Assembly: GCF_030272615.1 (NCBI RefSeq)
Contig: NC_081408.1
Coordinates: 337,870,793-337,934,792 of the forward strand
DNA: 64,000 nucleotides
Direction: 5' to 3'
From: Cryptomeria japonica
Taxonomy: Eukaryota; Streptophyta; Pinopsida; Cupressales; Cupressaceae
The notes under the pieces were generated by a model that did not search any database, was not told where the DNA came from, and saw only the letters and a program-made list of their open reading frames with translations. Shown one piece after another: positions 55,691 through 64,000 of the stretch (position 1 is the stretch's first letter; the number at the start of each line of letters is the position of its first letter). A program made the translations under genes and the position numbers.

Positions 55691-57930
55691 AGTGGTGCAA
55701 AAATAATGAGTGACATATATGGGTGTGTGTGGAATATGTATCCCTTGCCAAAGACCCTTGTTATGCCTAGCCTTAATATATCTACTGAATGATTATGCCA
55801 TAATGATAAACAAAAAATGAGATAGTGGATATCCTTGCCTAACTCCTTGAGTGGCTACAAAGAACCCTATAGGAGTTCCATTTATGATGAATAAAAAATG
55901 AGCTCCTGATACACATGCTTTTATCCATTTGCACCATTTTTTCAGAAAACCCAAATCTGATCATAACTTTAAATAAAAAACTCCATTTCACCTTGTCATA
56001 TGCCTTCATCATGTCAAGTTTAACTATAAAGGCTGGAAGATTTGTGTTGTGGACTAAATGTAGGACCTCATGAGATTTTAAGCTCCTTGAAGAATATCTT
56101 TTCCAAGGACAAAACAACCTTGTTCAGGAGAAACAATTTTGGGAATCAAATGTTGTAGTCTCAAGTATATAGCCTTAGTAAGAAATTTATATATGGTATT
56201 GCACAATGAAATGGGCCTACACTTAACAAAAGTCTTTGGCTCTTTGACTTTTGGTATAATAGCAATGTTTGTAGTATTGAAGTTATTCAATACCGTTGTG
56301 CTTCTTTTTGATTCCTCAACTACAACCAATAGGTCAAATCTTATTACATCCCAACATTTTTGAAACAAGAATGAATTGAATCTATCCAATCCTGGAGCCT
56401 TATCTATCGACAATGAGAAAACTAGTTTCTTAACCTCTTCAATAGTGAAAGGTTTCATTAATTGTGAATTGTCCTATTGGGAGATAAGATGAGGTATGAC
56501 ATCCAGGACTTCTGATTCTATTTGGGTAGAAGCATAAATAGAAGGAATGGTGGGAGATAAAAGACTTTTAAAGTAACTCACTCCTTCATTTTGAATGTCT
56601 ATAGAATTTTTGAACCTCTGACCTGTGCCAACGCCATTAATGGAGAAAATTGTTGATGAAGGACGTTTAGACTTGGTTGATGCATGAAAAAACTTAGTAT
56701 TCTTATCTCCATCTTTTAGCCATAGCGCCCTAGATTTTTACGGCCAATAAACTTCTTCTCTTTTACATAGTTCTTTCCATATTATTTGTAGTTGTTTTTT
56801 ACCTATCATATGTAGCTAAATCAAGGGCATGGGGAATAATAAATTCTGAAATATCTGATAGATTTTTTTTTATTGTAGTTTTCTCCACAAATATGTTTTA
56901 AAAATCCTCTATGTTCCACACTTTGATTTTTCCCTTAATATGCTTCATTTTTCTGTCAAACTAAAACATTTTTGTGTCATTATGTTATGGAGCACTTACC
57001 CACAATTGTCTCAATAGGGGTAAGAAGTGTGGGTATCTGAACTACATACTTTCAAACCTGAATGACAAAGGGTGTATAGGAGGATTGTTAATATTTGTGA
57101 ACTGCAATGATATTGCATAATGATCTAAACATGTAAGAGGTAGTATGTCAGAGACAAGTTTCATATTGTGTATTAGCTAATGCTAAGAAATAAGAAACCT
57201 ATCTAATCTCTCAGTGATTTGTGAGAAGTCCTTCTTTTGTTTGTCCAAGTGAATTGACCCTTTGTGGGAATAACATCTTTAAGATCATTGTCTGATATGA
57301 ATGAAACAAAGCCGTCAATGGCTTTTGGAGGAGGACAAATCCCACCTTTCTTTTCATGTAGTGATGAGGTGACGGTATTAAAATCTCCTCTTATGTTGAC
57401 CTTGTGATCTACAAATTGTTGGACAAGATTCGTTAGAGTATCCCATAACCTCTTTTTGTCATGAGTAGAGGTTGGCCCATATACATTAATCAGCTTGAAT
57501 TTGAGATAAAAAATTTGAATTTTGAAGACTTGACAATTATTTCCCTCAATTATAATGTCTGCAACCATTGTCTTTTGATTCCAAAGAGTAATGAGCCCTC
57601 CTAAGGCTGCTACTGCTGGAACATGGGAAAATTTCCATTTAGTCCATTTATCTACTATTTGTAAGAAAGTTTGAGGGGAGGTTTTAGTTTCTTATAACAT
57701 GACTATGTTTTCCCTTGATGGATAAAGTTGTTTCTTTACCATATTTCTCTTTCTAGAGGCATTAATGCCTCTAAAATTCCATCTAATTATTTTCATTGAT
57801 CTTGAGGAGAGCATCATGCCCTCCTCGGTCTTCTAGATAAGTGAAATTTCCCATCAAGTGTGGTTTGAATTCCTACTTCTATTTCCTCCTAGATTTTGGT
57901 TTTTTTGGATTTCTTTCCCTTCCACCAGGA
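55691..57930 (-). pseudogene. LINE copy C ORF2: endonuclease and part of RT
   Basis: RT pieces are IVKLDMMKAYDKVKWSFLF (about 56030-55970), KCWDVIRFDLLVVVEES and NIAIIPKVKEPKTFV (56350-56230). It starts at 55700, about 70 bases closer to the catalytic motif than copy B but still lacking it. The endonuclease (about 57780-56980) shows INVYGPTSTHDKKRL, GDFNTVTSS, GQFTWTNKRR and CLDHYAISL. It ends at 57930 in the ORF1/ORF2 junction; no ORF1 follows. Confidence 0.82.
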
Positions 57931-58088
57931 ACTCCTTCATCAATAAGATCTTGGTCCTATTAAATTTCCTTGCTATGTCCCTACCATATTAAATGTATTA
58001 ATGATCATATTATAATCATATCAAATTCCTGCTTCTATTTCCTCCCAGATTTTGGTCTTTTTAGATTTTTTTCTCTTCCACCAGGAAC
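57868..58088. repeat. Direct repeat of about 62 bp flanking Copia-like sequence
   Basis: 57868-57930 and 58026-58088 are near-copies (TTCTATTTCCTCC ... CTTCCACCAGGAA) with 95 bases between. The spacer contains TATGTCCCTACCATATTAAA, also present at 58471. This marks a local duplication next to the rearrangement. Confidence 0.8.
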
Positions 58089-58129
58089 ATATAGGGATTT
58101 GTTGAAACTTGATGCAAATTGGGCAAGTG

Positions 58130-58402
58130 AGAATATGTAATAGATGGATAAAAGCATGTGTATTGAAAGCTCATTTTTTAGTCATCATAAATGGAACTCC
58201 TACAAGGTTCTTTGTAGCCAATCAGGGAGTTAGGCAAGGAGATCCATTATCTCCTTTTTTGTTTATCATTATGGTAGAATCATTCAGTAGACTGATTAAG
58301 GCTAGGTATGATAGGGGTATTTGGCTAGGGATACATATTTCACACACACCCATATCTCTCACTCATTCTTTATTTGCTGATGACACTTTTCTATATGATT
58401 AG
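58130..58402 (+). pseudogene. LINE fragment D, inverted relative to A-C
   Basis: RT core on the plus strand: RWIKACVLKAHFLVIINGTP, NQGVRQGDPLSPFLFIIM, then LFADDTFLY with an intact F-A-DD. It covers only about 90 codons. Copia RNase H-like sequence precedes it (58090-58128, like 59035-59080) and an inverted piece of Copia RT follows (AGACAATGATTAGAAT at 58404). Confidence 0.82.
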
Positions 58403-58484
58403 ACAAGACAATGATTAGAATAGTATTGATGATCATATTCTAATCCTATATATTAAACTTCCCTGCTATGTCCCTACCATATTA

Positions 58485-59252
58485 AATGTATTGATGATCA
58501 TATTCTAATCATTGCCTTGTATGTGGATCATATGCTACTTATCAGCAATTTAAAGGAAATGGTTAGTGAGCTAAAAGGTCAAATTTTAAAGGCATTTGAT
58601 ATGAAGGATTTGGGAGTTTCTAGGCATATAATTGGTATGAAAATCAAAAGATATTGAGAAAACACAAAACTTTGGTTGTCATAGAGCAGGTACGTTCACA
58701 CTATTCTAAATAGGTCTAATATTCAGGATTGTAAATCAGTAATAATTCATTTAGAGGTTGGCACTAATATTTCATTAAATATGTGACCTAAGAATAATGA
58801 GGATTTAGAGGATATGACTAGTAACTTACACTAATGCTTTAGGAAGTTTAGTGTATGCACAATGATTTGTATAGACTAGATATTGCACAAATAGTGAGAG
58901 TTTTAAGTAAGATTATGCCTAACCCTAGTAGAGAACATTGAAATCATGTTAAAAGGTAATTCACATATTCACAATAAATTATTATTATTGTTTAGAATAT
59001 TATGGGACTAATAGTGTGGATAAGACATTTGACATATAGGGATTTATTCAAACTTGATGTAGGATTGGGCAAGTGACTTGGATGGTCAAAGGTCCACTAG
59101 TGGGTATGTGCTTACTCTATTTGAAGGATAAGTGAATTGGATGAGTCAAAGGAAGACTATAATTTCTTTATCTACTACCTCCAAGTAAAGTATATGCCAA
59201 CTACTCAAGTTTCTAAGGAGGTAGCATGGTTATAGAGATTGTGTGCAGGCAT
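58485..59252 (+). pseudogene. Copia RT/RNase H fragment
   Basis: DDHILIIALYVDHMLLIS (YVDD changed to YVDH) and KAFDMKDLGVSRHIIGMKI mark the RT palm and connection. About 59060-59250 has RNase H text in shifted frames: STSGYV, the Q-R-K-T-I-I-S-L-S-T-T block, AWL and LCAGI. No LTR was found for it. Its family differs from E2 and E3. Confidence 0.78.
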
Positions 59253-60712
59253 TGTGATGCAAAGCCCAACCCACACACCTAAGGAGAAGCCCAAACAAGG
59301 TTAGACTTATTACCCCCAAATGATCACAAGGGTCCTGCAAGGAAGGACTCCATACCTTGGATGAAACTACACACAAGTTCACTAGGCTTGGGCCTACTCA
59401 AGATGAGTAAATGCCTCAATACCTACCCTACACCATCCCATGATACCCTGCTCCTAAAGGCTTAGGATTTGATTCATTTATGGTCATTAGAAACTAGTCC
59501 AAGTATTGGTTTTTGGATTAGGCTCCAACTCTTTATACTTCCTTTAGAAACCCACCCCCTAGGCTTGTAGCCCTATTTGGCGATAAAAGGGACCTTAATT
59601 CCAAAATTCTCCACAAACCCATACAAAAAAATTACCATTTAAAACACCCTTTTGGAAGTTGTATTGACCCCCAAAGTGGTTTGGTCAAGTCTGCAATTAC
59701 AAGGTTTGATCCCTTTAGAGACCAAGAGACTTAATAGGGGCAATTAGGCCTATTTTCCAAAGAAACTACCAATCAATGAACCCAAAATGTAAAAAAAACT
59801 CTATGGGCATGTGGGGGATGGTGAGTAACCTTCAATTCCAGGTTTTCATGCTTGAAATCCATCGCTAAGACATTTTATGATGACTATCCTAAATCTTGTC
59901 CTACGTAGTCACATAGAGATGCCTACCTAATCTTGTTCCTTTCTCCACACAACCAAGTTTCCCCTACAAAAAACCATGAAAAATATAAATTAAAGAGTCC
60001 TATCCTGCATCCCACCAAAGGAAGATTCTTCTAGTGGACTAGAATGCAAGATAAGGCCATTTTTATCCAAAACCCCCTCCAAACCCTCAATTTCCAGGTT
60101 GCAGTCAAAAGAATGGAGGGTTATCTCCACTCAAAAACAATTAGAGCCTCAAATCACAACCAAAACAAAGTTACTTCACCCCTCTATCTATTACATGAAA
60201 TTTTTTCTCCAATCCTATTTTTACATGCACGTATAATCAATGCAAAGACATAATTTCTGGGAAAACTTTAGTATTCTTGTGCTCAATTGCTTCACAACTT
60301 CAACATACAACATCAAAAACCTTGTGAATCATGTCCAAATGGATTATAAGAATATCCAATGGTTTCCAACCAAATTTGGAGTAGGTTGGAGCCATTGAAA
60401 GGCTTCCCCCAACTGTAATTCAAAAAGTTGCACTTTTGCACTCAAAAGTTGCATTTTACAAAAGTTGTAATTTTGCAATTTTGCACAAAATGTTGTCATG
60501 TTTGCTAAGGTTGGAATCCACACACATGGCTAAACCAAATGCTCCTATAAAATTTCTAAAACATATCAAACACACAACTAAATCATCTACTACCCCTATT
60601 GACCACATTGTCCCAATTGGCTCATCAAAATGCCTAATTGATGACATGGGCTTACATGGTGGGGTTTATTGCATGCATGAAACACAATACACACTAAGAT
60701 ACTCTAATGATC
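59253..60712 (-). repeat. Probable E5 3' LTR and 3' UTR (borders unresolved)
   Basis: Non-coding, between the Copia fragment and the E5 stop. TGTGATGC at 59253 and AATACACA at 60693 would give a TGT...ACA LTR of 1441 bp on the minus strand, but the other LTR is outside the window, so this is unproven. GTATAAAG at 59538-59531 (minus) could be its TATA box. No clear polypurine tract is next to 60693. Confidence 0.45.
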
Positions 60713-61097
60713 CTAGTCTTCATCCTTAGGGTCATGATTTGAGTTTTGATGAGGTTCTCCTCCACCATACTCCTTGGGAGAAGAGATGTCAAGACCACTT
60801 GAGATCAGAGTTTGTAAATCTGCACCATGGTTGGAAATTTGCTTATTTGTCATCCAAACTGTCTTAGAGTCTGGTTTGTCCTACCAAGCCACCAAGTACT
60901 CAATTTAATCATTGTTCCTTGTCTTCTTTGTGACTCTAGTGTCTATCACTTTTCTCAACTTAGGTGATTCATGCCTTGGGATGTCATTGTCTGCTGCAAC
61001 CTACATTGGTTCCTCCCCTTCATTGTCACTACCTTTGAAAAGTGTTATAAGATCACACACATTAAAAATGGGTGATAAGCCAAGATCAGGAGGAATT
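60713..61097 (-). pseudogene. E5 chromodomain tail of integrase
   Basis: After the GPY/F part comes NVCDLITLF, then a chromodomain of the chromovirus type: KLRKVIDTRVTKKTRNN, EYLVAW, SKTVWMTNKQISNHG. Stops fall near 61095, 60994, 60906 and 60882; the last two are inside the chromodomain. In active chromoviruses this domain binds histone marks and steers insertion to heterochromatin. The C-terminus ends D-P-K-D-E-D at the stop 60715-60713. Confidence 0.85.
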
Positions 61098-62060
61098 TAG
61101 ATTTCATGGGCATTTTCTCCACATTTCTTCAATATCTGATAGGGTCCAATCTTCCTCTGCATGATCTTGGTGTATTTTCCTTTTGGGAGTCTCTCCTTCT
61201 TCAAATGTACCCATACCAAATCCCCAAAACTAAACTTTACATCTCTCTTTTTCTTATCAGCATAAGCCTTATACTTCATTGCAGACTATTGGAGATGAGA
61301 CTTCATTTGGTCATGCACCTCTTTAATGGATGATGCAAAAGCTTCACCATCCACACTAATTGGCTCTTCCTTGGTTGAATCCCTTAACTCCAATACTCCC
61401 CTTGGGTGGATGCCATATACAATCTGGAAAGGAGACTTCCTTGTGCTCCTATTGATAGTATCATTATAAGAGAACTCTTCTTGTGAAAGTATACTGTCCC
61501 ATTTTTTCTCCATGTTGCCTTGTCAAACACCTTAATAGGTTTCCCAATGACCTATTGACAACTTTAGTTTGTCCATCCATTGGAGGATGGTAGGCTGATG
61601 AGAAAGCTAGGTTAGTTCCCAACTTCTTCCAAAGGGTCCTCCAAAAGTGACCTATGAACTTCACATCTCTGTCTGAAATAATGTTTAGGGGCAATCCATG
61701 TATCCGAACTATCTCTTTGAAGAATAGGTCTACAACATATGATGCATCACAAGAAGTCTTACATGGTAAAAAATGAGCCATTTTACTAAACCTATCCACC
61801 AATACAAAGACACTATTAAATCCCCTCCTTGTCCTAGGAAGACCCAACACAAAGTCCATACTTATGCTCTCCCATGGCCTAGAAGGAATGGGTAAGGGCT
61901 AATATAAACCTACATTTGTGGACTTCCCCTTGGCTTTCTAACATATTACACATGTTTCCACAAACTTTCTTACATTTGCCTACAATTTAGGCCAGTAGTA
62001 ATGCCTCTTCACAAGGTCTAGGGTCTTATCAAGGCCAGAATGACCTGTCATAGCTCCACA
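61098..62060 (-). pseudogene. E5 integrase (broken)
   Basis: Zinc domain: HCGAMTGHSGLDKTLDLVKR and HYYWPKL, then C-x-x-C near 61945. The core has [20 protein letters not shown] (first Asp), [15 protein letters not shown] (second Asp) and [13 protein letters not shown]; the expected catalytic Glu after GQT is replaced by Val-Val, so the triad is incomplete. FGDLVWVHLKKERLPKGKYT and RKIGPYQILKKCGENA form the GPY/F module. Frame change near 61500 and stops near 61978. Confidence 0.87.
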
Positions 62061-63829
62061 ATGCTTCTCCCTAATTATATTCAACCTCATGGAAGACTTA
62101 GGAATACACAACTGCACTCCTTTGAATGACAATCCATCTTGTATTAGAAATTCAGAAAACTCAATATGATACCTCTCACCAAAGGTTTCACATACCTTGT
62201 ATATCTCTCCAAAGTCTTCATCAACATCATACACACTCTTCAAGGAATCAATACCAACACTCTCCATCTTGATTTGGTTGACAGTTAAGATCCTCCTACT
62301 CAAAGCATCTGCAAATTTGTTCTTGAGTCCCTTCTTGTGTTTGAAGGTGAAGGTGAAGGCTTGTAGGGTCTCTACCCACTTCATGTGCCAGTGGTTTAGC
62401 TTCTCTTGACTATTGATGAAACTGAGTGCCTGATTATCAGGAAAGACTATGAATTCTTTTGGCAAGAAATAGTGCCTCTACTTCTTCAAAGTCTATACTA
62501 GAGCATACATCTCCAAGTCATAAGATGAATATCTTTTCTTGGCATCATTTATCTTTTCACTGAAAAAAGCAATAGGCCTTCCTGACTAAGAATTGCCCCA
62601 ATAGCCATGTGGCTTGCATCACATTCCACCTGAAATATCTTGTTGAAGTCTAGTAGGGCAAGGACTGGTTATTCTGCAACATTTTTGTTCAATGTCTCAA
62701 ATGAATCATCTACCTCTTTAGTTCAACTGAACCTGCACTTTTGTCCTCCCTTTATGGTGTCAAGCATGGGTGCACAAACATGACTAAATCCTCTTATGAA
62801 CTTCCTACAAAATTTTTCTAAACCATGGAAGCTTCGGACATCATTCATAGTCTTAGGTGTTGGCCAAGATAGTATGGCACTTACCTTTTCTTGGTTCATT
62901 TTCAACTCACCTTGTGAGATGACAAAGCCCAAGTAGATGATCTCCTCCTGCATGAACAAACACTTATCCAAATTGATCATTAGTTTCTCTTCATGTAACC
63001 TCTTGCGAACCATATCTATGTGTTTGAGGTGTTCTTCCCTTGTGTGACTGAAGATCAAGATATCATCTAGGTATACTATGACAAATTTTCTTATGAATTC
63101 CACCAAGACTTCATTCATCAACCTCATAAAGGTACTAGGGGCATTGGACAACCCAAATGGCATAACTTTCCACTCATATAACCCCTCATTTGTTTTAAAA
63201 GTTGTTTTCCATTCATCCCCTTGCCGTATTCTAATCTGATGGTATCCATTGTTTAGATCCATTTTGGTGAAATAATTAGCACTCCCTAAGCAATCAAGCA
63301 AATCCTCTATCCTAGGGATTGGGAACCTATACCTTATAGTTATCTTGTTGATGGCCCTTGAGTTTGTACATAGCCTCCAAGTGACTTCTTTCTTGGGTGC
63401 AAGGACAACATGTACTGCACATGGGATTAAGCTCTTGTCATTTAGTCCTGATTCAAGAAACTCTTTAATGTGCCTTGCCATTTCTGCATTTTGGTTTGGA
63501 ATGAGCTTGTAGGCTTCTTTGTTTGGGAGAGTAGATCCAGGGATCAAATCTATGAAATGAATGATGTCTCTCACCGGTGGTAGGGATCTTGGCATTCCAT
63601 TTGAGATGATGCCTTGATGCTTATCAAGCAATTGTCTGACTATAGGGTCTATGTGCTTTTGTCCTCCTCCTTTCTCTTCTACAAACTGCTCGTTCATTGC
63701 CACCTTGGGGATATGCATAAGGGCATAGCAAACTGCATCTTTCTCTACAATCTCCTTCATGAACCATTTTCCTTTTACCATCATTAATTTTGTATCCTTC
63801 CCTTTTGATTCCATCTCTTCCTCTATCAA
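62061..63829 (-). pseudogene. E5 reverse transcriptase and RNase H
   Basis: 63829-62723 is open for 368 codons: WRLCTNSRAINKITIRYRFP, FTKMDLNNGYHQIRI, VMPFGLSNAPSTFMRLMNEV, catalytic IVYLDDILIFSHT (about 63040-63080), and the thumb LGFVISQGELKMN, KFCRKFIRGFS. All RT active-site residues are present. RNase H follows with several stops between 62722 and 62466, then an open part from 62465 (FPDNQALSFIN, HWHMKWVETLQAFTFTFKHK, NKFADALSRR). This is the best preserved catalytic domain in the window, but the element is not functional because of downstream damage. Confidence 0.9.
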
Positions 63830-64000
63830 AGGTAAGAGTTATATCACCTTACCATCCTTGGTGATTGAATAGGTGTTTCTCAACCCATCATGATGAGCTC
63901 TCAAGTCATACTGCCATGGTCTCCCAAACAAGAGATGACATGCATCCATCTTGGCTATATCAAATAGCAATCTATCTTTGTATGATCCAATATGGAACTC
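63830..64000 (-). pseudogene. E5 protease C-terminal part (cut by window end)
   Basis: One frame gives HLLFGRPWQYDLRAHHDGLR, the terminal motif of retroviral-type proteases in Ty3 elements (LGRPW-like), then a stop near 63838 before the RT part. The active-site Asp lies beyond 64000. Confidence 0.7.

Larger units (their letters stand above)
59253..64000 (-). mobile_element. E5: Ty3/Gypsy chromovirus, minus strand, runs off the window
   Basis: Read right to left: end of protease (64000-63830), RT, RNase H, integrase, chromodomain (stop at 60713), then a probable 3' LTR. Presence of a chromodomain after the integrase defines chromoviruses. Gag and most of the protease and the 5' LTR lie beyond 64000. 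Stops are fewer in RT than elsewhere. Confidence 0.88.

Noticed and set aside
59256-60712. Open frames in the region left of E5 as host genes
   Set aside because: Frames are below 100 codons, not supported by domain wording, and the region is best explained as the E5 3' LTR/UTR.
1-64000. Host protein-coding gene, tRNA or rRNA gene
   Set aside because: No frame with known cellular-protein motifs, no cloverleaf-like tRNA box A/B pairing and no rRNA wording was found on either strand by eye.

Overview
This 64 kb window is a stretch of nuclear DNA from a seed plant with a large, repeat-rich genome. The AT-rich base composition, the old nested LTR retrotransposons and the plant-type LINEs would fit a gymnosperm, but nothing in the window proves that. 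I find no intact host gene, no tRNA or rRNA gene and no CRISPR array. Almost every base that can be classified belongs to a transposable element, and every element reading frame is broken by stops or frameshifts.

Layout. (1) 1-729 is AT-rich flank. (2) 730-14807 is a complete Ty3/Gypsy element of the Tat lineage (E1) with two similar LTRs, a 5-bp target duplication (ATAGG), gag, protease, RT, RNase H, a second (archaeal-type) RNase H, integrase, and four sets of tandem or dispersed repeats in its untranslated parts. (3) 15879-17385 and 38132-38295 are two halves of one old minus-strand reading frame of unknown function, with a TATA-like box at 39066-39074 and a GGTTCC-rich degenerate minisatellite around it. 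(4) The halves are separated by a Ty1/Copia element (E2, 17386-38131). E2 is itself split by two later Copia-type insertions. E4 (22109-28915) sits in the E2 reverse transcriptase. E3 (31289-37941, minus strand) sits in the E2 3' LTR. Removing E3 and E4 restores an E2 of about 7.3 kb with LTRs of 1421 and 1426 bp. (5) 39850-41440 is a Copia fragment and 41753-42622 is an unrecognised broken minus-strand frame. (6) 43060-57930 holds three head-to-tail minus-strand LINE copies (A, B, C). A and B each carry a solo Copia LTR of a different family, at the same LINE site one base apart. (7) 57868-59252 is a rearranged patch of Copia RT and RNase H pieces with an inverted LINE fragment (D). (8) 59253-64000 is the 3' part of a minus-strand chromovirus (E5: probable LTR, chromodomain, integrase, RNase H, RT, end of protease) that runs off the window.

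The least ordinary item is E4. It has the LTRs, tRNA-primer site and polypurine tract of a Copia element but no protease, integrase or reverse transcriptase. It carries a coiled-coil and zinc-knuckle gag-like frame and a second frame of roughly 1,100 codons that I cannot assign to a known family. It must have moved using enzymes supplied by other elements. Other points worth checking are the split minus-strand gene, the same-site solo LTRs, and the tandem arrays inside E1, which look like possible seeds for satellite DNA.
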